This document shows, in pieces, positions 35,247 to 49,500 of a stretch of 64,000 bases of DNA; the stretch's first letter is position 1, and every line of letters starts with the position of its first letter. The notes beneath the pieces were generated by a model. The model did not search any database, was not told the DNA's origin, and worked only from the letters and a program-made list of their open reading frames with translations. This stretch comes from Thamnaconus septentrionalis (Eukaryota > Chordata > Actinopteri > Tetraodontiformes > Monacanthidae): positions 10,443,501-10,507,500 of the forward strand of contig CM020517.1 in the NCBI GenBank assembly GCA_009823395.1, read 5' to 3'. The position numbers and the translations under genes are program-made.

Positions 35247-37930
35247 AAGGTAGCGCCTTGAAGGAAATGGCGCAAAAACCAGCTCCACATTGTGCGTTAA
35301 AGCTACATTCACAATATGATTTATCTGCAGAGTGGAGTAGCGAGGACAGCTCACCACTCATTATAAAGGCATCAGACTCGCACATCTTGACAATTCAAGA
35401 TTATAAGTAGATAACAATTCAATTGTAAAGCTAACGTCGAGATAGCTTTTAGTACTTATCTTTAGTATTTGCCCACAGCTTTCTGAGTGACCGAAATTAT
35501 CGTGCTTTATCTATGACCTACATTTTAAAGGCCCTCTTGTTTCATGCTAAGCTAACATGTACATGTTTTCTTTTTTTCTTAATGTGTGAGAATATCCATA
35601 AATAAGCAAAACCCCATTTTACGATGCGGAAAAAAAAAAGGCAGAGCTCTCTTTCAGCAAGCCAGGGCTCCCAGTTCTGGGCAAAGCCATGCCAACATGA
35701 TTAAAAGTGTCCGATCCACTTATGCTCAAAGTGAGCGTGGCAGACACACAAACAGGCAGCCAGCACACTCGAACAAGTAAATAACCTTCAATGTGTTTTC
35801 AGATCAGTTGTATGGTTGCTTTCTGGGAATAGATCTCCTTCAGCGTTTTCTATATGATTGTTATGATGAATAGCTGCCATAATTAAGCTAGTCCGCCTTT
35901 TATATGTGTACTTTGGTTCATATTCTGTGGTATATTTAGTCACAGTCTTGGTTTACACAGCTGTAAACCGGCACCGAAACGCTTCCCTGACGGCTTGTCA
36001 ACTGACCTGACCTCTTTCTCCACTTTACACCCTTCTTTTCCTCTTTGATCAGCTGCTCTTTGAAAAGTACTCCTCCTCCTCCTCGTTCAGCTTCATCCTC
36101 TTCTTCCTCCTTCTTACTATAAAGTTAGCCAGATAGAGGAGGGAAATTCCAAATACCATTATTGAGGTTAGTTTTATAAAAGAAACAAACCCCAAAAAAT
36201 TGCCAAACTTAAAATCAGCTATTTTTTTTTTATAAAGCACCATATCACAACAAACTTATCTCAGGTTAAGCATGTCTGACAGCCAGTTGCTCCTACACTG
36301 AGAGAAAGCACTGATTTCTACCGTTCATATCACAGGGTAGAAACCTTGATTGGATCCAAGTGAGTTAGTACAGACGAGCAAAACAAAAAACAAGATATAG
36401 ATGGCCCTGCCACGTCCAGTCATATACTGCATTTGATTTATGAATATTTTGATGTGTTTTTGCTGGAAAGACGGGATCAATGTCAACAGATGTGATGTGA
36501 TTGCAACATTGGCTGTATTGCAACTTCATTTGCAAGAAACTCATCATCCTGGTTTGTGAAATAAATTTTAAATGAATGCAAACATAAAAAAAACGAAACA
36601 CCACAAACATATTTCCGATTAGATCTCGGAATTTCCGTCACACTTTCCTAATGCCACAACCCAAGACAGCGAGCTGCTCTCTCCCCTCCGTGACATTTCT
36701 CCCTTCATCTTATCTTTCATTCTTTATTCCTCGTGCCTCTCCTCACCTCCTCCTGACCCACCCTCGAGCGCTCTCCTTCTTGCCCCCCGTGCTTCCCGTC
36801 CTGTTGCATAACCTGATGCCTGTCCCTTGAAAAACATGATAAACAGGCTCCATTTCACCAGATAACCGGAGTCACGGTTCCGTCTCCCTCCTACCAGCGA
36901 GGGGAGACTCGGGCTTTTAACTTGTCTCCAGCTCGGACAGCTGGAAGAAATCCTCCAGGGCTTCTGCACTGGAACCTCTCGTGGAGAACAAAGACGCGAG
37001 CGATTAATCTCCAGACTTCCTTCTGTCAGCGACGGAGAGGGCTCGGGATATAATTCCACAAAGAGCCAGGAGCTACTTCTCCTTTTTTTATTTAAGCATC
37101 CTTTGCATGTGACATCTCTAATAGGTCATCAGAAAGTGATCTGAAAGCTACTTCAATGTGGTATTCTGTCACATGCAGATGACTCAATCGTTTTCTCTTC
37201 GGGGGACGGAGGTTGTTTGACTTGATGTCATGAATGGCATTTAAATGCCTCAGCTTATCATTGACTGATAACCTCTATCTGCGTGACTCAAGTGTCTTTT
37301 TATATGATACGTCCTGGTGCAACAGAGAACGTAGATCTGAAGTCAACAGATTAGTGTACGGAGGTCTTGATCTCGACTTGACTTCCATTGATGCTACACT
37401 TATGTATGAGCTGAAAGGCTTCAGAGTTGGACACATAGTGACACTGACAGGAGTTGGCCTGTGGTCTGTGTAAAAAAAAAGGCATTAAATATATTGCAGT
37501 AGCCTGGAAAACGCAGAAAATTACATTTTAAATTTTAAACCGTGTGACAGAAAAAAGAATTGGACAGTATGGTTTCCACTCAGCCTGGATCATCAAACAT
37601 TGATAGGTGTCTTAAGTGCCATGGGCGATCATCATTCAGACAAAGAAAGAATAGAAAAATATGTTTCAATAGTTTGCATTTATTTGTTGCCCTTATTTTT
37701 TTTTGTTGAAGAAAAACCCCTTTATTCTGCAAACAAATACAAACAGTTCTAAACATATATTGCAAATTCCACATATTGCAATAAAATGTTTTCATATCTA
37801 TATTTCTTAACATAAAATATATATTAAACAAATAAACAATATTGTAATATAACAACATTAAACAATCAAATTGAACTATAAAAATAGCATTTTCAACTAT
37901 TTATTCTGTTTTGAAAGATAAAATATTTAT

Positions 37931-37949
37931 CACACACACACACACACAT
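37931..37949. repeat. Short (CA)n tract
   Basis: About nine CA units in intergenic DNA. Confidence 0.85.
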
Positions 37950-39202
37950 CTGTCTATACACAAACATCACTTTTGTATTTTGAGTTGCTGTCATTGTCCC
38001 TCCCTTTGGCTGCTATGATGATCTTTCTGTATCTGATAATGTAAACGTAAATGGATCCAACCTATTCCCACAACTCATAACACGTCAGTCACTTTATTCT
38101 CTCTATAGAGCATCAATAATGCAATTCCAAGCACAAAACTGTCTAATTTACCCCCTTTCGCTTTTGTCGCTCCTATTGTTCCTATTTCAGTGCGTGCAGT
38201 GAGTTGCTTTCATATGTGTATTTTCTGAATGCACAATCAGTTTCTTCATAGCTAGTAATGGATGCAAACAATATTACTCAACCCATTGGGTATTTACGGT
38301 GGAGTCATGTTTTATGCCATTGATCAAACAGAGTGAAGGTGAAAAACAGGCATGTACCTTGAATGCATTGCTCAACTACATCGTAGTTTCCAGCAAAACA
38401 AGTTATCCGACATCTTTGCATAAACACATTTACAGAGTGCTGAGAAAAGTGAGAACCTCGCTGGGGCAATGGGAGCGTCATTTTTGAACGAGTTAGTGGT
38501 GGAGCTCAAGAGCCGCCAGTGCGTTGGGATGTCCACCATGCCGCCCCCTGTGTATTGTTTCCACATTATGAATGAGCAGCGAGAACAAACAAATGACTCA
38601 AGTCCTGCGAGGCCCAAGATATTAACAGTGTATTATTCACTTGACTGACTCAAAACAAGCAGGCCTTATCGTGGCACTCAAGAATTGTGCACGTCACCTC
38701 ACAACTATAAGTAGTTTTTCTGTTTAAATCATATTTATCCCCTCGAAAGGCTTTCAAAGTAATCCCACCTTCTTATGTTAGGGTGTTGGAAACAACACTT
38801 CATAATAGTTATGACTGACGCGTGATATTCAGTTTCATTATAGTTTAGAAGTCTTGTTGTCGCCACATGTTAAGTTTAGTGCACTCAATCAGTGGATTAT
38901 CGTTACAGATGAGACAAGTGTAAGGATGTAAAGTCTCGCTCCAGGTCATGGGGTAGGTGTTGGCAGAATTTCACACTGCAAACGTCGCTCTCACTGCCTC
39001 AGGTCTGCTCGAGATCACACGGATGGTTAGCCCAGGGTGGATTTCCATAAAGAGGAACATAAGGACAAACCTTGCTAATATTAGCCCACAACCCTGAGGG
39101 ACTCCGCAGCTCTTACGAGGGAGCTTAGATTCTGCGAACACAATTCAAAAACAAAACAAAACTATGCTTTTCAAATAAGTGGACAGAAAAGAAATCCTAA
39201 AC

Positions 39203-39598
39203 CAGTGGTTCTCAAACTTTCTCTGTCACGCCCCACCTTGGAGGAAGGAAATCTTTCATATTCCTCTCCAAATTTGGGTCTAGAAGCCCCAAATTTGACG
39301 TGGCTGTGTCTTGAGGGATCCCGATGTCTCTGCAAGTGGTCCCATGTCTCTAGGACAAAGTTGACTTTTGACCCCATAGACTTGCATGGCATTAGGGTTA
39401 GCGATAAGGCTGGAATTAGGGTTAGGGTTAGGGTTACTGCTTGAATTAGGGTTAGGGTTTCGGGGTTCCTCATGGGCTAGAAGCTCCAAATTTGACGTGG
39501 CTGTGTCTTGAGGGATCCCGATGAACCTGCAAGTGGCCCCATGTCTCTAGGACAAAGTTGACTTTTGACCCCATAGACTTGCATGGCAAACCAATCAA
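39203..39598. repeat. 197-bp-period dispersed repeat, copy A, with hAT-Charlie-like left end
   Basis: It begins CAGTGGTTCTCAAACTTTCT, like the terminal repeat of hAT-Charlie elements. Two units follow, starting at 39281 and 39478 (197-bp period), with GGGTTAGGGTTAGGGTTA linkers between them. The units are nearly identical to those at 29309-29630. No right-hand Charlie-type end is seen, so the copy is truncated or composite. Confidence 0.8.
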
Positions 39599-42500
39599 TG
39601 TCTGGTCTCCTACAAAACAGCAACGGTGTGGCTACCAGAAAGGCCGCAGAGTAAATGAAACCATCAGAAGGAATTCAGAAAGATTTCAGGATCTACTCTC
39701 AAACCTGCCAAGTTGTGATTATTCCTGTAGGTCAGCTTGCAGTTGTCCGTGAGAAATGCTGATCTCATTCGCAAGCACCATTAGGGTCAAATGAGCTGAT
39801 TGGATGCCAGCACTTGTCAGCCAGCACTGTAATGTCAATGTAATTTTTGTCACTTCAATTAGAGGAGTTAAACAATTTTAGTTAGAATTTTGCAGATTCC
39901 CAAAATGTTCTAATGCATTATTAATTTAATGTGCATTAAAAGGCTTAATGGAAACACACTAATAGTCAGATGACTTGGAGAATGTTTAGCTACGGAAAGT
40001 GGAGACCGAGCCAGGAACATGAGAAAAGCATCTCTCACATTTGTGCCAAACACTAGCATGAAACCAGACAACCTCAGTCTTGTAATATTTATATAGTTTC
40101 CCTGTTATTTTAAATGGAAGAGATGCTAGACACATTCAATTGCACAAGAAAAGAATACTAAGAAATGGAAAAAGCTACCATTGGGTTCATTTTGGGTGGA
40201 ATTTGGACTTCTTAGTCCTTGGCTTCCTGTCCAACTGTGTGTCTTTACCACATGGTGAGCTGTGCCACCACATGTCTGAAAAGTTATTTAAGGAAAATGG
40301 ATTTCTAGTGTCGGAGCCCGATAATCAGAAGAGATCATCACGCACAAAAGCATCAGCGGAAATGAAAGAACTGTAAAGATGCTTATATTGTTCCAGCCAG
40401 ACGTCACAGGAGAGGCTGACGCTGCTCGTCACGCGGCATCTCAAACTGATATTCAGCGTGGCTGATTATCGCTCAGTTCAAAGCTCACAATCAGCGTCAT
40501 CAGACGTTCCTACATAAGTGATGCCAGTGAAACAGCCTCATCACTGCGCCACTCACGACAGTCGCCACAAAGGGACTTTCTGCAACGCTCGAAAGTTCCC
40601 AGAGAGGTGACTTGAATGGCATCATCACCTCGGCTGGTAAAATCCTGAACTCTGCCGCTGTTTCGTCACCGAGGACAATACTAGAGACAAGATATCCAAT
40701 CATCTAACCTGAGAAGGTGATGTTTGATCCAGCCAGAAGTGGTCTTTCAAGGCCTTCCTTTGTCCTGCCCTCAAAAACTTTGTCGTTTTTTTCTTCTATT
40801 TGGAATAAGCTTAACTCTTCTCTTCAAGTGCCGCAGGGTGCTAATGTGTTTTTTTTTTCCCCTGGTGCATCCATGAATCACGTGAAATTTGACAGCTCAG
40901 AATCTCTCCTGTTGAGAGACGGCCAGATAGTCGTTCTCTTCCTTTCATCCTGTCCACATGAGAGTTCTGGACAAAGTATCTTTGTCCACATGGTGCAAAA
41001 ATAACACTAACAGTGCTGCAGATGCCGAAGAAGAACTTCCTCTGCATTGCTATTCTGTCTTTCCACTTTCTTCTTCTTCTTTCATCTTTCTGCTGTAACT
41101 CCAGACTCAAGATTCTCTTTGTTAAGTCACTGAATATTCTTGGTTTTGGGTGTTTTGAATCATCAAGTCCATTCCAAGAGCATTTGGAAATCCATATCTG
41201 TACACAACAATCGTGACTCGCCAGTCAGTGAAACAACTCTGAGCGATTTGTCTGTCGGAGCGCAAGAGGAGGCAGCTGTGCCTTGTTAGAAGACGTGAGC
41301 ATGAGCTTCGTGTTTACTCCTTTAATCTGTTGATCTCCATCACAAAATATTAAAAACAAGCAAAACAAAAATACATTTCAAGTGCATTAAAAGCCTGCAG
41401 TGAAATGTTTGGCATTGTTCAGGACCCACTACAGGATCCACACATCAAAAGATTGTCTATACAGCAAAGCCAATTCAAGTAGTTTCCACTTCACAGCACA
41501 TCAAAAAATGTTCATCTTCTTTTTATCAGGTTCATCTTTCAGACTTCCACTTATTAATTATTTATTTTGTATTGGTGATTTTATTTGTCTGCACCTTTTT
41601 TTTTTTTTAAATCCTTTTCTCTAACATGCTTTTTGTGTGTTTTGCAGCAGAATGATTGGCCTCGCTGGGGACAAATAAAGTTCTTAAACAACTTCAAGCT
41701 GTATGAGATAACTTGGATAATGTATTGCAAAAAAAAAAAAAGAGCGAATATCACCCACCCGTGCTGTATATTTTGTCGAAGGCTTGGCCCCTGCAGCTGT
41801 AACAGCAAAGGTTACGGCGTGCCAATCTCAGAAACCCCGCCTCCGTCTCCTTTGACATAACTCCCGCCGACAGATGGGCGAGTTCCTCTGTCTCTCTGTT
41901 ACACAATTTAAACTGACCTCTCTAATTGGACCGTGATTTGAGTCATCAGCCAGCAAAGGAGAAGGTCACACTTGTCGGGATAAAAAAAATCCTGGTTGAT
42001 ACTGACATGCTTTTTTCTCCCTTCCTCTGGGTGGAAACGGCAACACGGTGACTCACTGAAATAAAGGAGAACAAAATATACAAGAGTTAAAAGGTCAGAC
42101 TGGTGCTGAGGTTTATGTGTTAGCGATACAATGATGCTGTTGTAATACGATTTGATGTTTGGGCTTTCGTGGTTGTGATGCACTTGACTTGAAAGGTCTG
42201 CACTTCCTCTTCATCCTGAACTTAGAATGGTCGACTAAGTCTTGACCCTGACCTGAATCCATTAGGATTATGGTCAAGGTGACACGATGGTACTGGGTCC
42301 CGGAAGTGTTCTCCTCACAAAGTCAAGTTTGAAATAGGGCAATGGTGCTCTGATTATGTTGACTACTTCATTAAACTTTATTTAATCCGGAAACCATCAA
42401 GATAAAACAAAGAGATAATTTTCCTCAAGAAATCAATATCTTTTATTTTAAATTATGTATTCAAAAACTAACTTTAAGAAATTCCAACACTGACTGTGAC

Positions 42501-43204
42501 CTTTGACCAAATCTGTTGACGTAGTTTGGCCCTCGAGACAATGTCAGCAAGATTTTTCCGTGCCCTTCAAAAAAACATGCGAGGAGGAAATGAGTCTTAT
42601 CGGGAAGTTAAAACTGAACATTTTTTCTGTGAAGTCATCTTCAAATGGCGAAACATTTTCTATAGACATATGGTTTTTTTTTGTACACTTGCTAATTGCA
42701 CAAAGTTGCTGCACTGAAGGATGGGATGAAAAATAAAAAATCTTCGTATATATAGAAAATATAGAAAAAAAACAGGATCACACCAAAGTCTGTTGTGTTC
42801 TTGCTCAAAAAGAATCACACAGCCTGTAGCCTTTTACATCACCGGGGTTTGATTACCCAGTGCTGTAAAACACAGGGTTCGGTGTAATAAGGTCGGGTGA
42901 TGGATTGCGTTCCTGATCTCGCTAAATCCCTGAAAAGAAAACTGGCCTGGAGGGTGGAGGTTTTTCCTCTTGGCTTTCAACAGGGTTGGAATCCAGAGTG
43001 TTTGGCAGGCCAACAATGACACCGTGAGGCCGAGACGCAAAGAGGCGGGGTGTCAGTGATCTAACCCTGGGGGGCGACTGAGGGGAGCCGGCCGTCTGGT
43101 CTCAGGCTGGTTTAGATCCCCAAGTTGGTTGAGGTGACAGCTGAGGGTCCAGAAGGCGGCTAACAGGATGAGGCTGCGGCCACGTGGGCACGTGGCCCCT
43201 GCCA

Positions 43205-43240
43205 GGATTACGAGCGGCCAGAAGAAGGTAAAGAGATTAG
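43205..43240. promoter_or_regulatory. Paired CRX/OTX-like sites upstream of impg1
   Basis: GGATTA at 43205-43210 and GATTAG at 43235-43240 are reverse complements of TAATCC and CTAATC, the core recognised by K50 homeodomain factors such as CRX. They lie 360-395 bp before the impg1 start codon. impg1 is a photoreceptor-matrix gene, which makes CRX control plausible, but such 6-mers are common by chance. Confidence 0.3.
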
Positions 43241-43599
43241 ACTCAAAACGGAGCCTGCTTTTTTAACCTCGTCACTGTTGTCACACTAACGAGCGCAGAA
43301 GTGGACGCCCGAGCCAAAACTCTGCCGCCTGCGTGGCTTTCATTCCGCCGCTTTGTCCCCGCTGCTCGTCCATCCATGAGGCCACCTCGGGTTCTCGGCA
43401 CTCAACAGCATCCAGGGAACTGCTGAGGAACCTAGCTGAGGAACCTGGTAGGAGTGGAGCCGAGACCTCCCCATCAGGACCGATGAGGATACTTCAGCGG
43501 GTTCTCTTCAGGAGATCTTATAGTTGAGAGTGTTTAGTTTGCAACTTCTCTCCACAAATGACAGCTTCAGGGCTTGAGGACCACATAAATTAGCCCATC

Positions 43600-46500
43600 A
43601 TGCTTTTGAAGTCGGGACTCTTCCTCACTTTGTGCCTGTTTACGCTGCAAGCCAGTCGAATCAAAGGTAAGAGGGTTATTTTTTATTTTTTTGGGGAATC
43701 GGTTATTGCCTTTGTAGTTTGGATAAAGAGATGTTCGCCTCAGTGGTTGCGTGTAAAAGTGAGAAAGGGTGCAGCTCAAGCTTTTGAAGACTGTTTGAAG
43801 GGGGAAGTAAACTCAGTGAGACGACCGTTTGCGGCGCTCTCTCCGGCTGCACTGCATGACAGGAGACCAGAACAGGTGGTGAAGCGTCACGACTGGCTGC
43901 TGGGTTGTTTTTTTCTAAATGTTCTTTGTAAACAAACGCAAAAAAAAACGCCACCCCTCAGCTGATCCTATCCTTGATATTGTCTAACAGCCACCCAGAC
44001 GGCTTCTCTAAAGGTCATGAATATTCACCATAAATTTAGCCGACAGAGGCTTATAATAGATTTCTGTGGTGACAGGTAGCGTCCCTTCACCAGTGATAAC
44101 ATTTGTGTCCGCGCCGGTAGTCTCGTTTCCCTGTGATGTGCCCGGGTGAGCTCATTATCCTGAAGGAAACAAAAGCCATTCTGTTCCCCGCGTCGCGGGA
44201 CGCTAATCTTTTCTGGCTCGTAATTCTGCTGTGAGGTCTTTTTGCGGCTGCACGGGGGTATTAGGGTCCGGGCTGAAACACTCCCTCCCTTCAGTGCCGG
44301 TCCTCATGTCTCTGCATGTGCTCGTCGGCTCAGCGATTCACAAGAAGATCCATTCAAAAGCCGTCCTGGTGGCTCGGCAAACCTCCGGTTTGGCTCAGAC
44401 TCGAGCTGTTGGCGACTGAAATGTTTTTTGCAGGAACGGGACAACTGGTTGAATTGGTCTGGCCTGAGAGGCCCTAAACTGGGGGTGGGGGGGGTACTGT
44501 ATGTTTGCTCGTAAGTGACAGGATATGCGAATTCAGTGGCAACACATTCCTTGCATGTTCTTGGTGCAGGTCCAAAATTTTGGATTTGCCGCAAACAATA
44601 TTGGCCATTGTGAGATTGTTATTCAGGCGATGTGTAATACTGCGATTAACATGTTTTCTTTCATCAGGGAGTGTCCGTGTTTGACAGGTCAAAGGCTGAA
44701 TCTCAGAAATAAACAGACAATTAAAGCAGCAGACTTGAAATGAGGAATTTAAGAATGTGAGACCCTGCGCTGCCTCCAACTCACTAACACAGCCGCAAAT
44801 ATTGGAGAGATGTCATTCATGGTTTGCAGGTCCTGCAACCTCAATCTAAAAACGAAATCCAGGGGAAGGAAATAATTGTTTGGGCCCATTGACCTGCAGT
44901 TTGATTTTGTTGGCTATTAAATCCTGGCTTATTGTCTTAAAATGTCCTCTGGGGTTTGCCGCCTGGCATCACAATGAGTGCCTTTCTACTGTGAAATAGC
45001 TTCATTGAATGGGTGACTAATGTGTTATAGTGCTGGCTGGCACCGTGGCTTATGTAATGCTATGGAATTTCCACACTATACTCCTGTAAGACTGAACTTT
45101 GTTTTGTTTTTCACCTCCTCTAAGGTGATCAGAGAATTGGGGCAATTTTTCTAGAATACATGGACGTATTCTATATCGTTGCGGCGTGCGGTGGAAATCT
45201 GTGCCTCGCTTCAATCCTTCCGCTTAGTTTTAATGTGCATGCACAGCCCATTTCAGCTGCAATCCAGATGTGCGCATCGCGGCACATTTACACCTGGATG
45301 CCTCCCATTAAAGACTCATCCTGCCAGGGCACTGCCGGCATGCTTCAGTGACGCAACCTCGGACAAATCACCCCGAGGCGCCGTAGTTGCCGTCCACGGA
45401 GTGCTCAGATGTGCGAAGAGAAGATACGCACCCCTCTCCACACATCTGAGTAGTCTCCTGGCACGCAAAATGTCATCCATCTGGCCACGAATTAGCACCT
45501 CAAAGCTCGAGGCTGCAGCCGCTTCTATACGGCAGCGACTCAAAGGCTGGGAAACTAAAGGGGAACCAAAATATACACGCGCATCCAGTTCCTGTATACA
45601 GATGTGTGTTGAAATAGATCCAGTTATCATATATGTTGCACAGCAAATCCATAATAATGTGCACTGGTGAGTAGCAGAGCCAAGAAACTATCTATCTATC
45701 TATCTTTGTATAAATGCCCTTTTTATGGTCTGCTGAGTGTAGCAACTGTGCAAAAGAACCGTACCGCCTTAATGTTGCAACTAATGAACTTTATCACAAA
45801 TGCACATTTTATATTTGTGCAAAATATTCACGATACAAGCACCCATTCTTACAGCTTTTTTCACAACTTGGGTAAAACCTCTTCCCTTTTTGCAGACCTC
45901 CACGATCAGGATTTATCTGGGCTTCGGGATGTGAAGTACCGACACTTTCTGGAGTCCTCCAGACTGATCAGACACACCACTAACGTCCGAGCATTGCAGG
46001 AAGGCCATCGGGCCAAGAGGTCAGCGGTCTTCCACACCGGGGTCAAAGTGTGTCCTCAGGAAACCATGAAGGAGGTCATCGGCAGCCACCGAACCTATTA
46101 CAAACTCAGAGGTGAAAAAAAAAGAAAAAAAGAAATTACGTCACCATTGCCCACAGACAATAAATTACTTTATGTTTAATTGTGCGTGAGTGAAATGAAC
46201 ACTTTGGATTTAATGAGCAGGGATGTCTTGGCAGATTAAGGAGCTTTCTTTGATCTTTCAGCAAAGTTGATCAAAGTTATTTTAATCCTCTCAGTTTCTA
46301 ATTCTTTTAATCTGACCATTTTAATTAATGTGTTTACATATGTGTGCACCTTTATAAAGACTCATTATGTCTGGAAATTGAGATTTTAATTGCCACACTA
46401 AAAGGCTGGTTCACTTCCTTTCTGCTGTCACACATGAATGGATGACTGGATGTGATAAAAGTGGTTACAAACATGCCGTGTCCACAAGAGATGAATTGCG

Positions 46501-49500
46501 GGTATTTTATGAGCCAAAGATTAATACCGTAAATTTTTTTTTACAAATATTCTGCATGGAAGCAGCTGGGACCCAATGCATTTAAATAACGTAGATGCAC
46601 TTGTTGTCGTGGAGGTTATCAAATCACTAGGAAAAATGATGGCGCTGGCCGAGTTTCCCACAGGCTGCATGTTATTCAAAAACGTGGTAAGTTTCATTCA
46701 AAGAGGCACATAATTCGCAGCGTTGCTTGCGGGGCCTATGTGCTCATTATTTTAATAAGAGGAAATGTCACAGGCATGAAGCAGGCTAAATATATAGTTT
46801 GACATTTAGAGAAACAGGCATTGCTACCTTATTGTTGCCTCAATCGTATGATGTTTGAAAGGTTTTGTGTTTTATTGTAGCCCTGTGGACTATGAGAGCA
46901 ATAATCAGGCAATATTTAGAGTGGATCGTGCTTGTCCAACGCTTAGAAAAAAGAAAGGATAGATATTAAAAGTCAGACTAGCTGCCTTGTGAACATTTCT
47001 TTGAGTCTGCTCCTGTTGCAAATATCATCAAGCCCAGTTTGATCAGACAAGTTGTGCTGAATTCAATAGAAAAAGACCCCCCCAAAAAAATCACTAATTT
47101 TTTTGTTTTTTAGTTTGTCAGGAAGCAATTTGGGAAGCCTTTCGGATCTTCTTCGACCGAGTCCCCAACTCTGAGGAATACAGATCCTGGGTCTTCTCCT
47201 GCCAACATGAAAACCTCTGCATGGACGACCTGGCCCAGAACTTCAGCAGCTCTCAAGAGCACCTGGACCTGGTGGCCAGAGTGAGTGTGGCAATAAATAG
47301 ATCAATAAATTTATAAAATTCCAAACTGTCAGTCTGCTGTTCTTGTTTTTTGTCAACCTTCCGTGTCAGACTGTCACAGCTTTGTATCTTGTTTCTTCTT
47401 CCCAGAGAGTTGCAGAACTTGGAGAGAGTGAAGGGTAGGTAGAGACATATAAAAGTGGTATTGGCTTTATTTATTTATTTTGAATTAACAGCAAAATATA
47501 CACAGTTTTGAGTATGTATATTTACATATTCTATTCTATTCCAGATTTATTCTTGGAACCTCAGAGCCTGGAAGAGATTGTGAGTTGGTCACTAATGCAT
47601 TACAGTGTTTGACATTTAACTTTGACTGCTTTGGATAATTTCTCATAATTGCTCTACAAATCAACAGGCACTTGGACACCACCCCTAATTCTGCTACCAA
47701 CGGACGGTGACGTTGTAAGTCTACCCACTAAAAAAACATGACAAAACAAAAGAAATATGAAAAATAGCTATCCGTTGTGGACTCTTTTAAAAAGCGGTTA
47801 CCTTACAAGTGTCTGTCTGTTGCTGACAGATCAAAGAAGACCCTCACATGATCAAAGAAAACTACGAGGAGTACATTGTGGAGTTCAGTGTGACCATTGT
47901 GGATCCAACGTACAGCAAGCTGCTCAGTGATCCAGAGTACCTGGACTACAGCGGCATGAAACGAGAGCTCACGGAAAAGGTCAGGTGTCACTGACCAACA
48001 GAAGGAGACCTTTAACAACGCTGGGGGTTAACATTTAGCTCAAGCCAGCAGAAACATTCAGATAAAACAGCATGGTGTCATCTGCACATTTGCACACGTA
48101 CTACTACAATTGGTCAGTCGGTAATTAAAAAAGAAAAATCTAAATAATACAAAGCACAGTCTGTGCAGCCAAACAGAATGTACAGTAAAGTTGCTGGCTT
48201 CCGGGCATGGCGAAACGTTGTAGCGTAGGGCTCACCGCAATTGATTAAACAACTTTAAGGTCGCTCCAAATGGACTTTCGGTAAGACTCTCAAGTGACCA
48301 CAAGCCAAAAATAGTAAGATCTAATTGTATAGATTATCCTACGATAAGACTCTAACCGTAGCTCTTGGAACTGTCTCCGCTGATCTTAAAACATTAGTGC
48401 GCCACTAGCTGTGTGAAGATCGTGACATCACAGATGAAGCGGTTGACTCTGGGCAATGGTAGTAGACTCTGCCCTGTAGCTATACACCAATACACTGATG
48501 CTCAGTGCGGTAACCTTTGTCTGTGACATTCAGTGCTAACAAAGCACCATCCCTAAGGATTTTATTAATTTTCACTATATCTTATTTCATGTCTCATGTG
48601 ATGTTATCGTTGTTTTTGTGCAGTTGCTGAATGTGTTTAAAAAAGTTCCAGGATTCAAAGAGATCCGTGTTCTTGGATTTCGGTGAGATAAATCAAATTT
48701 TCTCATAAGTTTTTCAATCGACACGCTGGGAAATACTGACTGTGCACATAGATTTTGCATAATGTGGTAACTTTTACAATAGCAAGTCTTTGGACATTTG
48801 TCTTGGGTCAGTGTCCATTATTCATAAAGACTTTCTGTATGAGAGTAAAAATGTGCTTTGTCATGTTTCTTAGCTCAGAGGACGTGTCTGTGCGTTATGC
48901 CGTGGTCTTCAATGGCGAAACGGAGCTAGGTGATGATCCTGAGATTCTCGAGGAGCAAGACGAGGATAACGACGAGGATGTAAACGCTCCCAAACTGAAA
49001 CATATCATTGTGAAGGCTTTAGAACAGGAACCCTCCCTGCCTCTGGACATACAGACACTTAGTTTTGAGGCTGGTGAGCACACACTCTGCACTTATCTCA
49101 CTGAGGGATTTGTGTAAAAAAACGTAAAATGCATAAATGTGTTTCTTTTTTCAGTCAATACACTTCACCCAGTGGCAGAGCTCGGTGGAAACCACGAGGA
49201 TAGCTCTGCTACTGAGCAAACACACACCAAGGGCACGCCGCTAAGTTTCTTCCCCACCGTTGCGGTGACGGAAAGCTCCATGGAAGCTTTTACAGTGAAA
49301 CCAGAAACTCACACCTATGTGCCTTTCATTCCAAACAACCTCCCAGATGTCATATCTGCTGTCACCTTTGAGACTCTTTTGACAGAGGAGGAAGTGCAGG
49401 GATACGCAGAGGGCACTGATGAGGGACCCAGTGACATTTTCCCACCAGAGACTGTGGAGGAAACCACCACTGATATAAAAGAGGATGCAGAGCCAGAAGT

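Larger units (their letters stand above)
28836..43599. other. Intergenic region between htr1b and impg1
   Basis: Nearly 15 kb without a recognisable host gene on either strand. Supported contents are two copies of a 197-bp-period dispersed repeat, a degraded LINE reverse-transcriptase segment, TA, CA and GT simple repeats, a 63-bp hairpin, and a second copy of the foldback repeat found in snx14. The rest is AT-rich sequence with short spurious frames. Confidence 0.6.

Noticed and set aside
45160..45670. 163-codon open frame in impg1 intron 1
   Set aside because: No recognisable domain or splice context; the exon 1 to exon 2 junction (43666 to 45896) gives the expected protein without it.
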